Source of the DNA: Myxococcota bacterium
GTDB taxonomy: Bacteria > Myxococcota_C > UBA6777
NCBI GenBank assembly: GCA_963169055.1
Contig: CAUJFU010000405.1
Location: 1 to 5,520, forward strand
Direction: 5' to 3'
DNA length: 5,520 bases
The position numbers were made by a program, and so were the translations under genes. Below are positions 1-5,424 of the stretch, one piece after another; position 1 is the stretch's first letter, and each line of letters starts with the position of its first letter. The notes beneath the pieces were generated by a model, which made no database searches, had not been told where the DNA came from, and saw nothing but the letters and a program-made list of their open reading frames with translations.

Positions 1-25
1 CCTGTTCGCTCCGCCAACACGGGGT

Positions 26-69
26 CAAGGGAGCCGCGCTCCCTTGCGGGGCGTGGGGTGGCACCCCAC
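26..69. repeat. Two adjacent perfect hairpins (intergenic repeat element)
   Basis: There are two inverted repeats in a row. The first has 9-bp arms CAAGGGAGC (26-34) and GCTCCCTTG (38-46) around CGC. The second has arms GTGGGGTG (53-60) and CACCCCAC (62-69) around one base, which in practice means a 7-bp stem with a GGC loop. Double hairpins of this composition recur between genes in many bacterial genomes as REP-like elements; that family assignment is from memory. The last arm overlaps the first unit of the 23-bp tandem array, so the two repeat types are physically fused. No T-run follows, so this is not a typical terminator. Confidence 0.7.
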
Positions 70-225
70 ATCTTCTATCCAACAGATCCCACATCTTCTA
101 TCCAACAGATCCCACATCTTCTATCCAACAGATCCCACATCTTCTATCCAACAGATCCCACATCTTCTACCCAACAGATCCCACATCTTCTACCCAACAG
201 ATCCCACCTCTTCCGCCCAACAAGC
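65..225. repeat. 23-bp tandem repeat array, about 7 units
   Basis: The unit begins CCCACATCTTCTATCCAACA and ends GAT. Units lie at 65-87, 88-110, 111-133, 134-156, 157-179, 180-202 and a degenerate seventh at 203-225. The first four are identical. Units 5 and 6 share a T-to-C change (TATCC to TACCC). The seventh has diverged further (CCCACCTCTTCCGCCCAACA). This gradient suggests newer copies were added at the left side. The unit has no stop codon in the forward frames and is not a multiple of three, so long false open frames cross it with a 23-residue protein period. The array lies upstream of the carboxyltransferase gene and its copy number is probably variable. Confidence 0.93.
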
Positions 226-274
226 AGCACTGACGAAGAAGGGAGCCCACCATCCACGAACAGGCCATGCCCCC

Positions 275-303
275 TTGTTGTGGTCGAAGATTGCGGGTAC
301 AAG
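275..303 (+). promoter_or_regulatory. Weak sigma70-like promoter candidate for the carboxylase operon
   Basis: TTGTTG (275-280) is separated by 17 bases from TACAAG (298-303), about 100 bases before the chosen carboxyltransferase start. The -35 box and spacing are acceptable but the -10 box matches only four of six consensus positions, and such matches arise by chance. Apart from this, 226-400 holds no gene or clear structure that I can see. Confidence 0.15.
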
Positions 304-388
304 AGACGCTCCAAACAGGGTCAAACCAGAAGCCCGTTGGATGGGGTGTCGCAGCGAACGGCCTCCCATCGCTCACAGACCACGAGCC

Positions 389-393
389 AAGGA
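389..393 (+). promoter_or_regulatory. Shine-Dalgarno site deciding the carboxyltransferase start
   Basis: AAGGA, within CCAAGGAAGCG, lies seven bases before the ATG at 401. This supports 401 over the far upstream ATG at 44, whose extra 119 residues come from repeats and unconserved sequence. Confidence 0.75.
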
Positions 394-400
394 AGCGTTG

Positions 401-2011
401 ATGCAGATCTTTCAATCGCTGATCAAAACAGAAAGCCAAACCTTCAAAGAGAACGAGGCCCACAATCGGGGCTTAGCGGATGAATTGCGCGAACGGATGG
501 CCCTTGTGCGCAAGGGCGGTGGTGACAAGAACCGTCAACAGCACGAAAAACGCGGAAAGTTGTTTGTGCGCGAACGCATCGAGCGATTGATCGATCCGGG
601 TTCTCCTTTCCTAGAGCTATCGCCGCTTGCAGCGTGGGATCTTTACGAAGGAGAAGCTCCGGGCGCGGGAATCGTGACGGGGATCGGCAGTGTTCATGGG
701 CAGCCTTGTATGATCGTCGCCAACGATGCGACAGTCAAAGGCGGAACCTACTTTCCGATGACGGTCAAAAAGCACCTACGCGCCCAATACATCGCCCAAG
801 AGAATCACTTGCCTTGCATCTATCTTGTGGATTCGGGCGGGGCGTTTTTGCCGATGCAAGATGAAGTCTTCCCTGATGTCGATGACTTCGGGCGGATCTT
901 CTTTAACCAAGCACAGATGAGTTCGTTGGGTATCCCGCAGATCGCTTGCGTGATGGGATCTTGCACAGCGGGCGGGGCCTATATTCCCGCGATGAGCGAC
1001 GAGGCTGTGATCGTCAAAGGCAACGGTACGATCTTTCTTGCGGGCCCACCGCTCGTCAAGGCCGCCACAGGCGAAGAAGTGACCGCCGAAGACCTCGGTG
1101 GAGCAGATGTTCATACCCGTATATCGGGCGTTGCGGATCACTTCGCCATAGACGACCACGATGCGATCGAACAAGTCCGCGAGATCGTGGAATCCCTCAA
1201 CCGCAATCTCCAGATCCACGCCCAAGTCCAACCCCCCGAAGAACCTCTCTACGATCCCATCGAGCTTTACGGCATCGTCCCACCGCGCACGAGCATCGGC
1301 TACGATGTCCGCGAAGTGATGGCCCGCATCGTCGACGGCAGCCAATGGCGCGAATTTAAGGCTCGCTACGGAACGACGTTGGTGTGTGCCTTTGCCCATA
1401 TCCACGGTTATCCCGTTGGGATCGTCGCCAACAACGGCATCTTGTTTAGCGAATCGGCACTCAAAGGAACCCACTTTATCGAGCTGTGTTCGGCGCGGGG
1501 TATTCCGCTGATCTTCTTACAAAATATCACTGGCTTTATGGTCGGGCGCGACTACGAGGCCGGCGGCATCGCCAAGGACGGGGCCAAGATGGTGCATGCC
1601 GTCTCCAACGCCGCAGTACCCAAGCTCACCGTCGTGATCGGCGGCTCCTTTGGGGCTGGAAACTACGGTATGTGCGGTCGCGCCTATGCTCCGCGTTTTT
1701 TGTGGATGTGGCCGAATAGCCGTATCTCCGTCATGGGCGGTGAACAAGCCGCAAACGTCCTCTACACCGTCAAACAACAACAAGCCGAACGCCTCGGTCA
1801 ATCGGCCATGTCCGACGAAGAAGCTCGCGCCTTCAAAGCCCCCATCCTCGAAAAGTACGAGCGCGAAGGCAATCCTTATTACTCGACTGCCCGACTTTGG
1901 GACGACGGCGTGATCGATCCCACCCATACCCGCGATATCCTCGGCCTTGCGCTTGCCGTCACCTTGCAAGCCCCCCCCAACCCCACACGCTACGGCGTAT
2001 TTCGCATGTGA
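401..2011 (+). CDS. mccB: Methylcrotonyl-CoA carboxylase, beta (carboxyltransferase) subunit
   Basis: This 536-aa protein is the carboxyltransferase half of a biotin-dependent acyl-CoA carboxylase. It moves CO2 from carboxybiotin on the alpha subunit to 3-methylcrotonyl-CoA in leucine breakdown, in the cytoplasm. Visible signatures are IVTGIG (91-96), [19 protein letters not shown] (111-129), [10 protein letters not shown] (142-151), the first oxyanion-hole region [16 protein letters not shown] (186-201), [15 protein letters not shown] (212-226), [10 protein letters not shown] (374-383), the second region [11 protein letters not shown] (414-424) and VMGGEQAA (444-451); the C-terminus is GVFRM. 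These match methylcrotonyl- rather than propionyl- or acetyl-CoA carboxylase, and the length fits the usual 535 or so. The closely related geranyl-CoA carboxylase beta is the main alternative. The ATG at 401 is chosen because homology begins there and AAGGA (389-393) precedes it by seven bases. The frame stays open back to 44, but that stretch only translates the tandem repeat. No alpha subunit is seen nearby. Confidence 0.94.
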   Translation: MQIFQSLIKTESQTFKENEAHNRGLADELRERMALVRKGGGDKNRQQHEKRGKLFVRERIERLIDPGSPFLELSPLAAWDLYEGEAPGAGIVTGIGSVHGQPCMIVANDATVKGGTYFPMTVKKHLRAQYIAQENHLPCIYLVDSGGAFLPMQDEVFPDVDDFGRIFFNQAQMSSLGIPQIACVMGSCTAGGAYIPAMSDEAVIVKGNGTIFLAGPPLVKAATGEEVTAEDLGGADVHTRISGVADHFAIDDHDAIEQVREIVESLNRNLQIHAQVQPPEEPLYDPIELYGIVPPRTSIGYDVREVMARIVDGSQWREFKARYGTTLVCAFAHIHGYPVGIVANNGILFSESALKGTHFIELCSARGIPLIFLQNITGFMVGRDYEAGGIAKDGAKMVHAVSNAAVPKLTVVIGGSFGAGNYGMCGRAYAPRFLWMWPNSRISVMGGEQAANVLYTVKQQQAERLGQSAMSDEEARAFKAPILEKYEREGNPYYSTARLWDDGVIDPTHTRDILGLALAVTLQAPPNPTRYGVFRM

Positions 2012-2016
2012 CCGCC

Positions 2017-2460
2017 ATGATCGAACCTCCGCCAGAACGAGCCATCCCGAACCAACGCCACGTCGTCTTTATCGACGGAACCTGCGTGTACTGCAATCGG
2101 TTTGTCCATTTCTTGTTGAAACACGATGCGAAAAAGCAGTTCTTTTTTGCTTATCTTCAAGGAGGTTATGCGCGTGCTGCTTTGCAACGCCACAGTGGCA
2201 AAATAGACGATATCGATGGTATCTATTTGCTGCTCCATGCGGGCACCCCTTCGGAGACGTTGTTGCTCGATGGTCGTGCAGCCCGAGAAATATACCCCCG
2301 CCTTTTTCCATCCTTGATCTTTGTGAGATGGATACCGCTTTTTTTACTCAACGCTTTTTATCGCCTTTTTGCGCGTTACCGCTACCGCCTTTTTGGACGA
2401 TACAACGCTTGCAGGATACCGACCGTAGAGGAACGAAAGCGATGGATCGAAAGCAAGTGA
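2017..2460 (+). CDS. DCC-family (DUF393) thiol-disulfide oxidoreductase-like protein
   Basis: This 147-aa protein belongs to the DCC/DUF393 family, named for an N-terminal Asp-Cys-Cys motif. It shows FIDGTCVYCNRFVHFLLKHD (18-37) with D20, C23 and C26 as a thioredoxin-like CxxC pair. The usual C-terminal signature FARYRYRLFGRYNACRIP (118-135) is also present, with a third cysteine at 132. Members are predicted thiol-disulfide oxidoreductases with no settled substrate. Residues 92-115 or so are hydrophobic and aromatic, as in other members; I see no signal peptide. The ATG lies five bases after the carboxylase stop. A GTG at 2008 that overlaps that stop (GTGA) is an in-frame alternative start adding three residues. 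No clear Shine-Dalgarno site is seen, so translational coupling is likely. A functional link to leucine catabolism is not known. Confidence 0.87.
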   Translation: MIEPPPERAIPNQRHVVFIDGTCVYCNRFVHFLLKHDAKKQFFFAYLQGGYARAALQRHSGKIDDIDGIYLLLHAGTPSETLLLDGRAAREIYPRLFPSLIFVRWIPLFLLNAFYRLFARYRYRLFGRYNACRIPTVEERKRWIESK

Positions 2461-2498
2461 TACGAAATCCCTCCATGCTGTGACCGCAAAACGTAGGA

Positions 2499-2536
2499 GC
2501 AGCCCCCCGTGGCGAACACTCGGACACATCGTCTGT
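2499..2536 (+). repeat. Inverted-copy repeat, left copy
   Basis: Bases 2515-2536 (starting AACACTCGGACACATCG) are the exact reverse complement of 3119-3140, a 22-bp perfect match. The match continues imperfectly outwards: both copies carry GCAGCC at the outer edge, joined to the core by a short GC-rich stem segment. That segment reads CCCCGTGGC here and ACGGGGGCT in the other copy on the same strand sense, so it looks flipped. The pair could be a dispersed repeat in two orientations or the ends of a small mobile element. Confidence 0.75.
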
Positions 2537-2677
2537 GCTGTCGGAAAGACCGTAGGTTTGTACGTAAAAAGGCAAACAAAACGCAAAAAAGCGGAGGTTC
2601 CTTGCTCGAACAACTGCTCATACAAACTTCTGTTGTTGTGTGAGCGTGTCCGTTCGCTGCTCTATGTCCCGATACAC

Positions 2678-2697
2678 GGGCGGTTCGCGAACCGCCC
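2678..2697. repeat. Perfect 20-bp palindrome of the GTAGGGGCGG hairpin family
   Basis: GGGCGGTTCG followed directly by CGAACCGCCC is a perfect palindrome. With its flanks, the minus strand reads GTAGGGGCGG, palindrome, then CCCGTG. The element at 2817-2853 has the same frame (GTAGGGGCG ... CGCCCGTG) on the + strand, so these are two members of one family in opposite orientation with different stem centres. Confidence 0.8.
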
Positions 2698-2769
2698 CTA
2701 CGCAAACATGGCCTTGCCTCGAAGACGGATGGAACGAAAGAATCGTAGAGAAAGCACACGCAAACAGAC

Positions 2770-2797
2770 ATAAAAAGACGGAGGATACGACCTCCGT
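2770..2797 (-). terminator. Rho-independent terminator-like hairpin, minus strand
   Basis: Read on the minus strand, ACGGAGG (2797-2791) pairs with CCTCCGT (2784-2778) around a six-base loop, and CTTTTTAT follows at once. A seven-base GC-rich stem plus a T-run is a good intrinsic terminator shape. No T-run follows in the + direction. The only minus-strand candidate upstream is the small two-frame ORF at 3192-3391, about 400 bases away, so this hairpin may end that transcript or be a chance hairpin in a repeat-rich area. Confidence 0.4.
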
Positions 2798-2816
2798 GTA
2801 GGGTGTGATCAAAGGT

Positions 2817-2853
2817 AGGGGCGTATGCCATACGCCCGTGCCCCATTCACGGG
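2817..2853 (+). repeat. REP-like hairpin element with a second small stem
   Basis: GGGCGTATG (2819-2827) and CATACGCCC (2829-2837) form a 9-bp stem around a single base. CCCGTG (2835-2840) can alternatively pair with CACGGG (2848-2853). Four T residues follow at 2856-2859, so the second stem could act as a weak + strand terminator for the carboxylase-DCC unit, though it is almost 400 bases past that unit. The outer frame resembles the element at 2678-2697. Confidence 0.7.
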
Positions 2854-2930
2854 GATTTTGAACGCTGTGTACGAGCAGGCAACCTGCGGATGTCGTATGA
2901 CGCAGTGGAAAAGGGAAAGGGTGAAGAATC

Positions 2931-3007
2931 AACCCGTTGCAGGGGCGGTTCGGGAACCGCCCGCGCCTGCAACCCGTTGTAGGGGCGGTTCGGGAACCCG
3001 CGCCTGA
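2931..3007 (+). repeat. Tandem pair of 40- and 37-bp hairpin repeats
   Basis: Copy 1 (2931-2970) and copy 2 (2971-3007) both begin AACCCGTTG, then (C or T), then AGGGGCGGTTCGGGAACC, and end with CGCGCCTG plus one base. Copy 1 has a 9-bp stem, GGGCGGTTC (2943-2951) with GAACCGCCC (2954-2962). Copy 2 has lost three bases in the right arm, so only GGTTC (2987-2991) with GAACC (2994-2998) still pairs fully. The stems belong to the same GGGCGGTTC family as the palindrome at 2678. Confidence 0.88.
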
Positions 3008-3118
3008 ACAACGGCCTTTTTCGTATCGGTATGACAGTTCAGTCTCTTTTCTTCACCCGATGCCCGTGGGCTGATACGACATCTGCCCATGCCAGAGACC
3101 CCCCGCTCGATGGGCTTG

Positions 3119-3155
3119 ACAGACGATGTGTCCGAGTGTTAGCCCCCGTGGCTGC
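3119..3155 (-). repeat. Inverted-copy repeat, right copy
   Basis: Bases 3119-3140 are the exact reverse complement of 2515-2536. The adjoining AGCCCCCGTGGCT (3141-3153) is itself nearly self-complementary (AGCC ... GGCT), and the outer GCAGCC is shared with the left copy when read on the minus strand. No direct duplication is obvious outside the two copies. Confidence 0.75.
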
Positions 3156-3191
3156 CCAAGAACAGGACTGCTACTGCAAATCGTGGCGACC

Positions 3192-3391
3192 CTATTTGCT
3201 CGCTCTTTTTTGTACCGGGTTTTGAACGGAAGAAAGGGTTGTTTGGATGGTGTGCTGGATGAGTTGTTCCACGTCTTCGCGCAAAAGTTCCCTCAGACCA
3301 CCGACCACCAACCATTCGCGAAGCGCCTGATTGATCAGTGCTTTTTTGTTTTCTCGTACTTTGATTCGTCCCAGACGGAACCGACACCCAT
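3192..3391 (-). pseudogene. Small unrecognised gene, broken or frameshifted (A-AAA-AAG)
   Basis: On the minus strand an ATG at 3391, preceded by AAAGGAAAG about four to six bases away, opens a short frame (MGVGSVWDESKYEKTKKH) that stops at 3335. One frame back, the reading continues from GCA (3341) as ALINQALREWLVVGGLREL and on to a stop at 3192. This second part is 49 residues, looks helical and natural in codon use, and has no good start codon of its own. The frames join at A AAA AAG (3347-3341), in exactly the phase needed for -1 slippage, giving a 66-aa product. I do not recognise the family; the ALINQALREWL stretch recalls the helix of small antitoxin-type DNA-binding proteins, but that is only resemblance. 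The most cautious reading is a degraded gene with one A lost from a run of seven. Confidence 0.35.
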
Positions 3392-3421
3392 ACGCTTTCC
3401 TTTCTTGGGTGGTTTATCGTA

Positions 3422-3439
3422 TATGGACAATTATCCATA
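3422..3439. promoter_or_regulatory. 18-bp operator-like inverted repeat
   Basis: TATGGACAATTATCCATA is symmetric apart from one mismatched pair (3428 with 3433). This A+T-rich site stands out in a G+C-rich region. It lies about 30 bases before the ATG (3391) of the small minus-strand ORF, where a dimeric repressor would bind. If that ORF encodes a DNA-binding antitoxin-like protein, this would suit autoregulation, but that is inference. Confidence 0.35.
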
Positions 3440-3581
3440 CAAAACAGAACATCAAGCGCACGAGCAAAGAAAAAGCCGAACTTCTCTTCACGTCTAGCCA
3501 TCCGCGCCGCCCCAAACTATCTTGAGAGCCACCTGCACTCCCCCACCCAAAGATGCAGGATCTCTTGCCTTTTGTACAAAC

Positions 3582-3586
3582 AGGAG
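3582..3586 (+). promoter_or_regulatory. Shine-Dalgarno site for the 225-aa gene
   Basis: AGGAG stands six bases before the ATG at 3593 and decides this start over the in-frame TTG at 3572, which has no comparable site. A 10-bp palindrome, TTTGTACAAA (3571-3580), sits directly upstream. Confidence 0.75.
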
Positions 3587-3592
3587 CGCCCT

Positions 3593-4270
3593 ATGTCCGC
3601 CCAACTCACCCCTTCCGCAGCGCTTCGCCAAGACTTTGCGCCGCTTTTTGTTGGAAACCAACAGCGCATCTCACCCATACACGCACTGCTCAACCTTTAC
3701 GAAGATCCGCTCTCAACCGCCGCGTTATTCCGCACCGTCCAAGACGCGCTCCGCTCCATCCCCCACCTCACCTCCAAAGTTCACGCCTTGATCCAAGATT
3801 CCAACTGGCGCGAAAACCTCGTAGCTGTCGGCGCAATCTTCGTCTCCCCCATCCTTCGCGATCCGCACACACTCTCTCTCGCTTGGCAATGCTTTGATCG
3901 CGGCTCATGGGTCACTCCACAATGGGCTGCCCTACTGTCGATCTTCGATCCACAATTTCTCCTAAAAGCCCGTCAACGCTTGCTTTTCAGTCGCATGATC
4001 CTCGGCATCGGCGCTCGTGAGATCGGTCCCTTTGGAGAAGAGGGTGAAGCCCACCCCACCGCTGAACTCCGCCTCGGCTCCAAAAGCATCGCCGCTCTAT
4101 TTCGCCTCTATCAAGCCCACCCACACGCCGACTTGGCCCTGCTCTCCCGCCTCGAACAAACCCCTCTACCCGCTTTTCTTCTCGAAGAGTCCTTGATCGA
4201 CAACGGCGGTATGCTCGCCCACAACTGGGTCCGACGAGCCACCGCCGCCTCTCCTCTTGTGTACGAATGA
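3593..4270 (+). CDS. Unrecognised 225-aa protein, probably alpha-helical
   Basis: I do not recognise this family. The protein has 225 residues from the ATG at 3593, which has a clean AGGAG site. It is rich in Leu and Ala and reads as successive amphipathic helices: 28-55, 59-68, the segment around NWRENLVAVGAIFV (71-84), and the segments near LSLAWQCFDRG and WVTPQWAALLSIFDPQF. This pattern is reminiscent of HEAT/ARM-like helical repeats, though no period is firm. There is no signal peptide, no clear membrane span, a single cysteine and no catalytic motif that I can name. Codon use resembles the neighbours, which argues for a real gene, as do the ribosome binding site and the tight convergence with the reductase gene (stops nine bases apart). 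A soluble cytoplasmic protein is likely; function is unknown. Confidence 0.75.
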   Translation: MSAQLTPSAALRQDFAPLFVGNQQRISPIHALLNLYEDPLSTAALFRTVQDALRSIPHLTSKVHALIQDSNWRENLVAVGAIFVSPILRDPHTLSLAWQCFDRGSWVTPQWAALLSIFDPQFLLKARQRLLFSRMILGIGAREIGPFGEEGEAHPTAELRLGSKSIAALFRLYQAHPHADLALLSRLEQTPLPAFLLEESLIDNGGMLAHNWVRRATAASPLVYE

Positions 4271-4279
4271 TCCGCCTTG

Positions 4280-5116
4280 TTATTTGCCCTCGACTTCGGC
4301 CAGAAGCGCCTCAAAGCCCATCTCATCGCGGTGTTCAAACATATACTGGATGTTGTCGTGGAAGGTGACACCGTGATCGATCATCAGGACTTGTCCAGTC
4401 ATGGCGTCCATCAGGCCGCTACACATCGCCAAAGCCGCTTCGCCGACTTCCTCGACCGTCACAAAAGCCTCTTCACCAAAATGCTTTTTCGCAAAGGCTT
4501 CGTAACCTTCGCCGAAAGTGGCCCGTAGCGAATCGGTGGCGACAGGCCGCGAGCGCAAGATATTCACCCGCACACCTTCGTTAAGAAGATGCTTGCCCAT
4601 ATACCGACAAAAAGTCTCCATCACAGCTTTTGCAGCAGCGACAAAGTCGTATTGGATGTAGTAGGTATCGACGCCAAAGCTCGATGTTCCGAGGATATAG
4701 TGCGGATAACGACCGAAGGTCTGCTTGATCTTTTGCGAGTATCCGAGGAAAGGCCACGCGCTGTATTCCAAACTTTTGAGGAACGAGCGCTTTTTGTAGG
4801 AGCTTTCATCGGATACAAGCTGCGAAAAAGAGACGTTGCTGACGAAAACTTCGATGTGCTCGTGATCTTCCTTGACGCGGCGAAGCACCATGTCGGTGTC
4901 TTCTTCGTTCGAGGCATCGGCTTCGATCAAGATCGGCTCAAGAAGCCCTTCGTTGCGGAACGTTTCGCGAATGCCATCCAAAGACGCGCTTCCCCACTTG
5001 TATGTGAGGTAAGCGTGCGCCCCTTCTCGTGCAAACGCAAGCGCGATCGCAAGGCCGATGCCTTTTGTGCCGCCTGTGATCAGGATCGCCTTTCCACGAA
5101 AGTCGTTTTTGATCAT
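4280..5116 (-). CDS. SDR-family reductase, FabL/FabI-like (enoyl-ACP reductase-like)
   Basis: This 278-aa protein is a short-chain dehydrogenase/reductase with an N-terminal Rossmann fold. TGGTKGIG (14-21) is the classical nucleotide-binding motif, FVSN (91-94) sits at the end of beta-4 where NNAG normally is, and TSS (144-146) holds the usual active-site Ser region. The catalytic pair is Y156 and K163, spaced Y-x6-K as in enoyl-ACP reductases FabI and FabL, not the Y-x3-K of ordinary SDRs. The classical glycine motif with Y-x6-K is the FabL combination. GQVLMIDHG near residue 250 is the usual SDR C-terminal signature. It probably uses NAD(P)H to reduce an acyl group carried on the ACP encoded 31 bases upstream. 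The ATG at 5116 is chosen because the Rossmann fold starts just after it. The frame is open to 5188, overlapping the ACP gene. No strong ribosome binding site is visible. A housekeeping role is less likely than a specialised pathway, but this is inference. Confidence 0.85.
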   Translation of the reverse strand: MIKNDFRGKAILITGGTKGIGLAIALAFAREGAHAYLTYKWGSASLDGIRETFRNEGLLEPILIEADASNEEDTDMVLRRVKEDHEHIEVFVSNVSFSQLVSDESSYKKRSFLKSLEYSAWPFLGYSQKIKQTFGRYPHYILGTSSFGVDTYYIQYDFVAAAKAVMETFCRYMGKHLLNEGVRVNILRSRPVATDSLRATFGEGYEAFAKKHFGEEAFVTVEEVGEAALAMCSGLMDAMTGQVLMIDHGVTFHDNIQYMFEHRDEMGFEALLAEVEGK

Positions 5117-5147
5117 CGAATTCGCGGTGGGGTGTGGTTTCAAGGAT

Positions 5148-5405
5148 TTAAGCGTCCACTTTGTTGTTGAGAGCGGTGTGCAACGCATCGACCAATTGGC
5201 CGATGTTGGTCAGCGTATTGAGTTCAGAGCGGGGAATCTTGACCTTCAATTCGCGCATACTCGTGGACACCACTTCGACGATATCCAAGCTGTTTGCGCC
5301 GAGTTCTTTCATCGATTTATCGGGAGTGACCGCGCTCTCGTCGGCGTCTTCGAGGATATCGAGCAAGTTTTTTTTCACGATCGAGAAGATTTTTTCTTTT
5401 GTCAT
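5148..5405 (-). CDS. Acyl carrier protein
   Basis: This 85-aa acidic protein has the four-helix carrier fold. Helix I includes KIFSIVKKNLLDIL (5-18). The attachment motif is ELGANSLDIVEVV (34-46), with S39 as the predicted 4'-phosphopantetheine site. The tail KIPRSELNTLTNIGQLVDAL (56-75) is the usual helix III-IV region. It carries acyl chains as thioesters in fatty acid or polyketide synthesis. The GANSLD motif replaces the common GADSLD and resembles discrete carrier proteins of polyketide-type clusters more than a typical housekeeping AcpP, and there is no fabD/fabG/fabF-like gene in view. The ATG at 5405 fits the family length; the open upstream extension is proline-rich repeat sequence. 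It ends 31 bases before the reductase start, so the two are probably one operon. Confidence 0.92.
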   Translation of the reverse strand: MTKEKIFSIVKKNLLDILEDADESAVTPDKSMKELGANSLDIVEVVSTSMRELKVKIPRSELNTLTNIGQLVDALHTALNNKVDA

Positions 5406-5424
5406 CGTTTTTAAGGCGCGGAGA

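Larger units (their letters stand above)
2461..3191. other. Non-coding, hairpin-repeat-rich intergenic region
   Basis: Open frames exist here on both strands, but they run straight through palindromes, lack family signatures, have no good ribosome binding sites and use basic, low-complexity residues. I read the stretch as non-coding. It contains an inverted-copy repeat (2499-2536 and 3119-3155), a perfect palindrome (2678-2697), a minus-strand terminator-like hairpin (2770-2797), a REP-like hairpin (2817-2853) and a tandem 40/37-bp repeat (2931-3007), each listed separately. Smaller arms such as GCCCAT (3085-3090) with ATGGGC (3110-3115) are also present. An undetected small RNA cannot be excluded. 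Confidence 0.7.

Noticed and set aside
65-225. CRISPR array
   Set aside because: The 23-bp units abut directly with no unique spacers, and no cas gene is present; it is a plain tandem repeat.
776-1474. Long minus-strand open frame inside the carboxylase gene
   Set aside because: It is antisense to a fully conserved protein-coding gene, has no family signature, and is explained by the G+C-rich codon pattern of the + strand gene.
2480-2773. 97-aa + strand open frame in the repeat region
   Set aside because: It passes through a repeat and a perfect palindrome, is very rich in Arg and Lys, and has no ribosome binding site or recognisable motif.
2382-2846. 154-aa minus-strand open frame
   Set aside because: It overlaps the end of the DCC gene in antisense and translates hairpin repeats; composition is not protein-like.
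2943-2962. Rho-independent terminator for the carboxylase-DCC operon
   Set aside because: The stem is strong but no T-run follows on either strand; it fits better as a dispersed hairpin repeat.
3139-3501. 120-aa minus-strand open frame
   Set aside because: Its translation is low-complexity with many Ser, Arg and Gly residues. A different frame in the same region (the 49-residue part ending at 3192) has much better coding character.
4589-5170. 193-aa + strand open frame
   Set aside because: It is entirely antisense to the SDR gene, which carries clear catalytic motifs.
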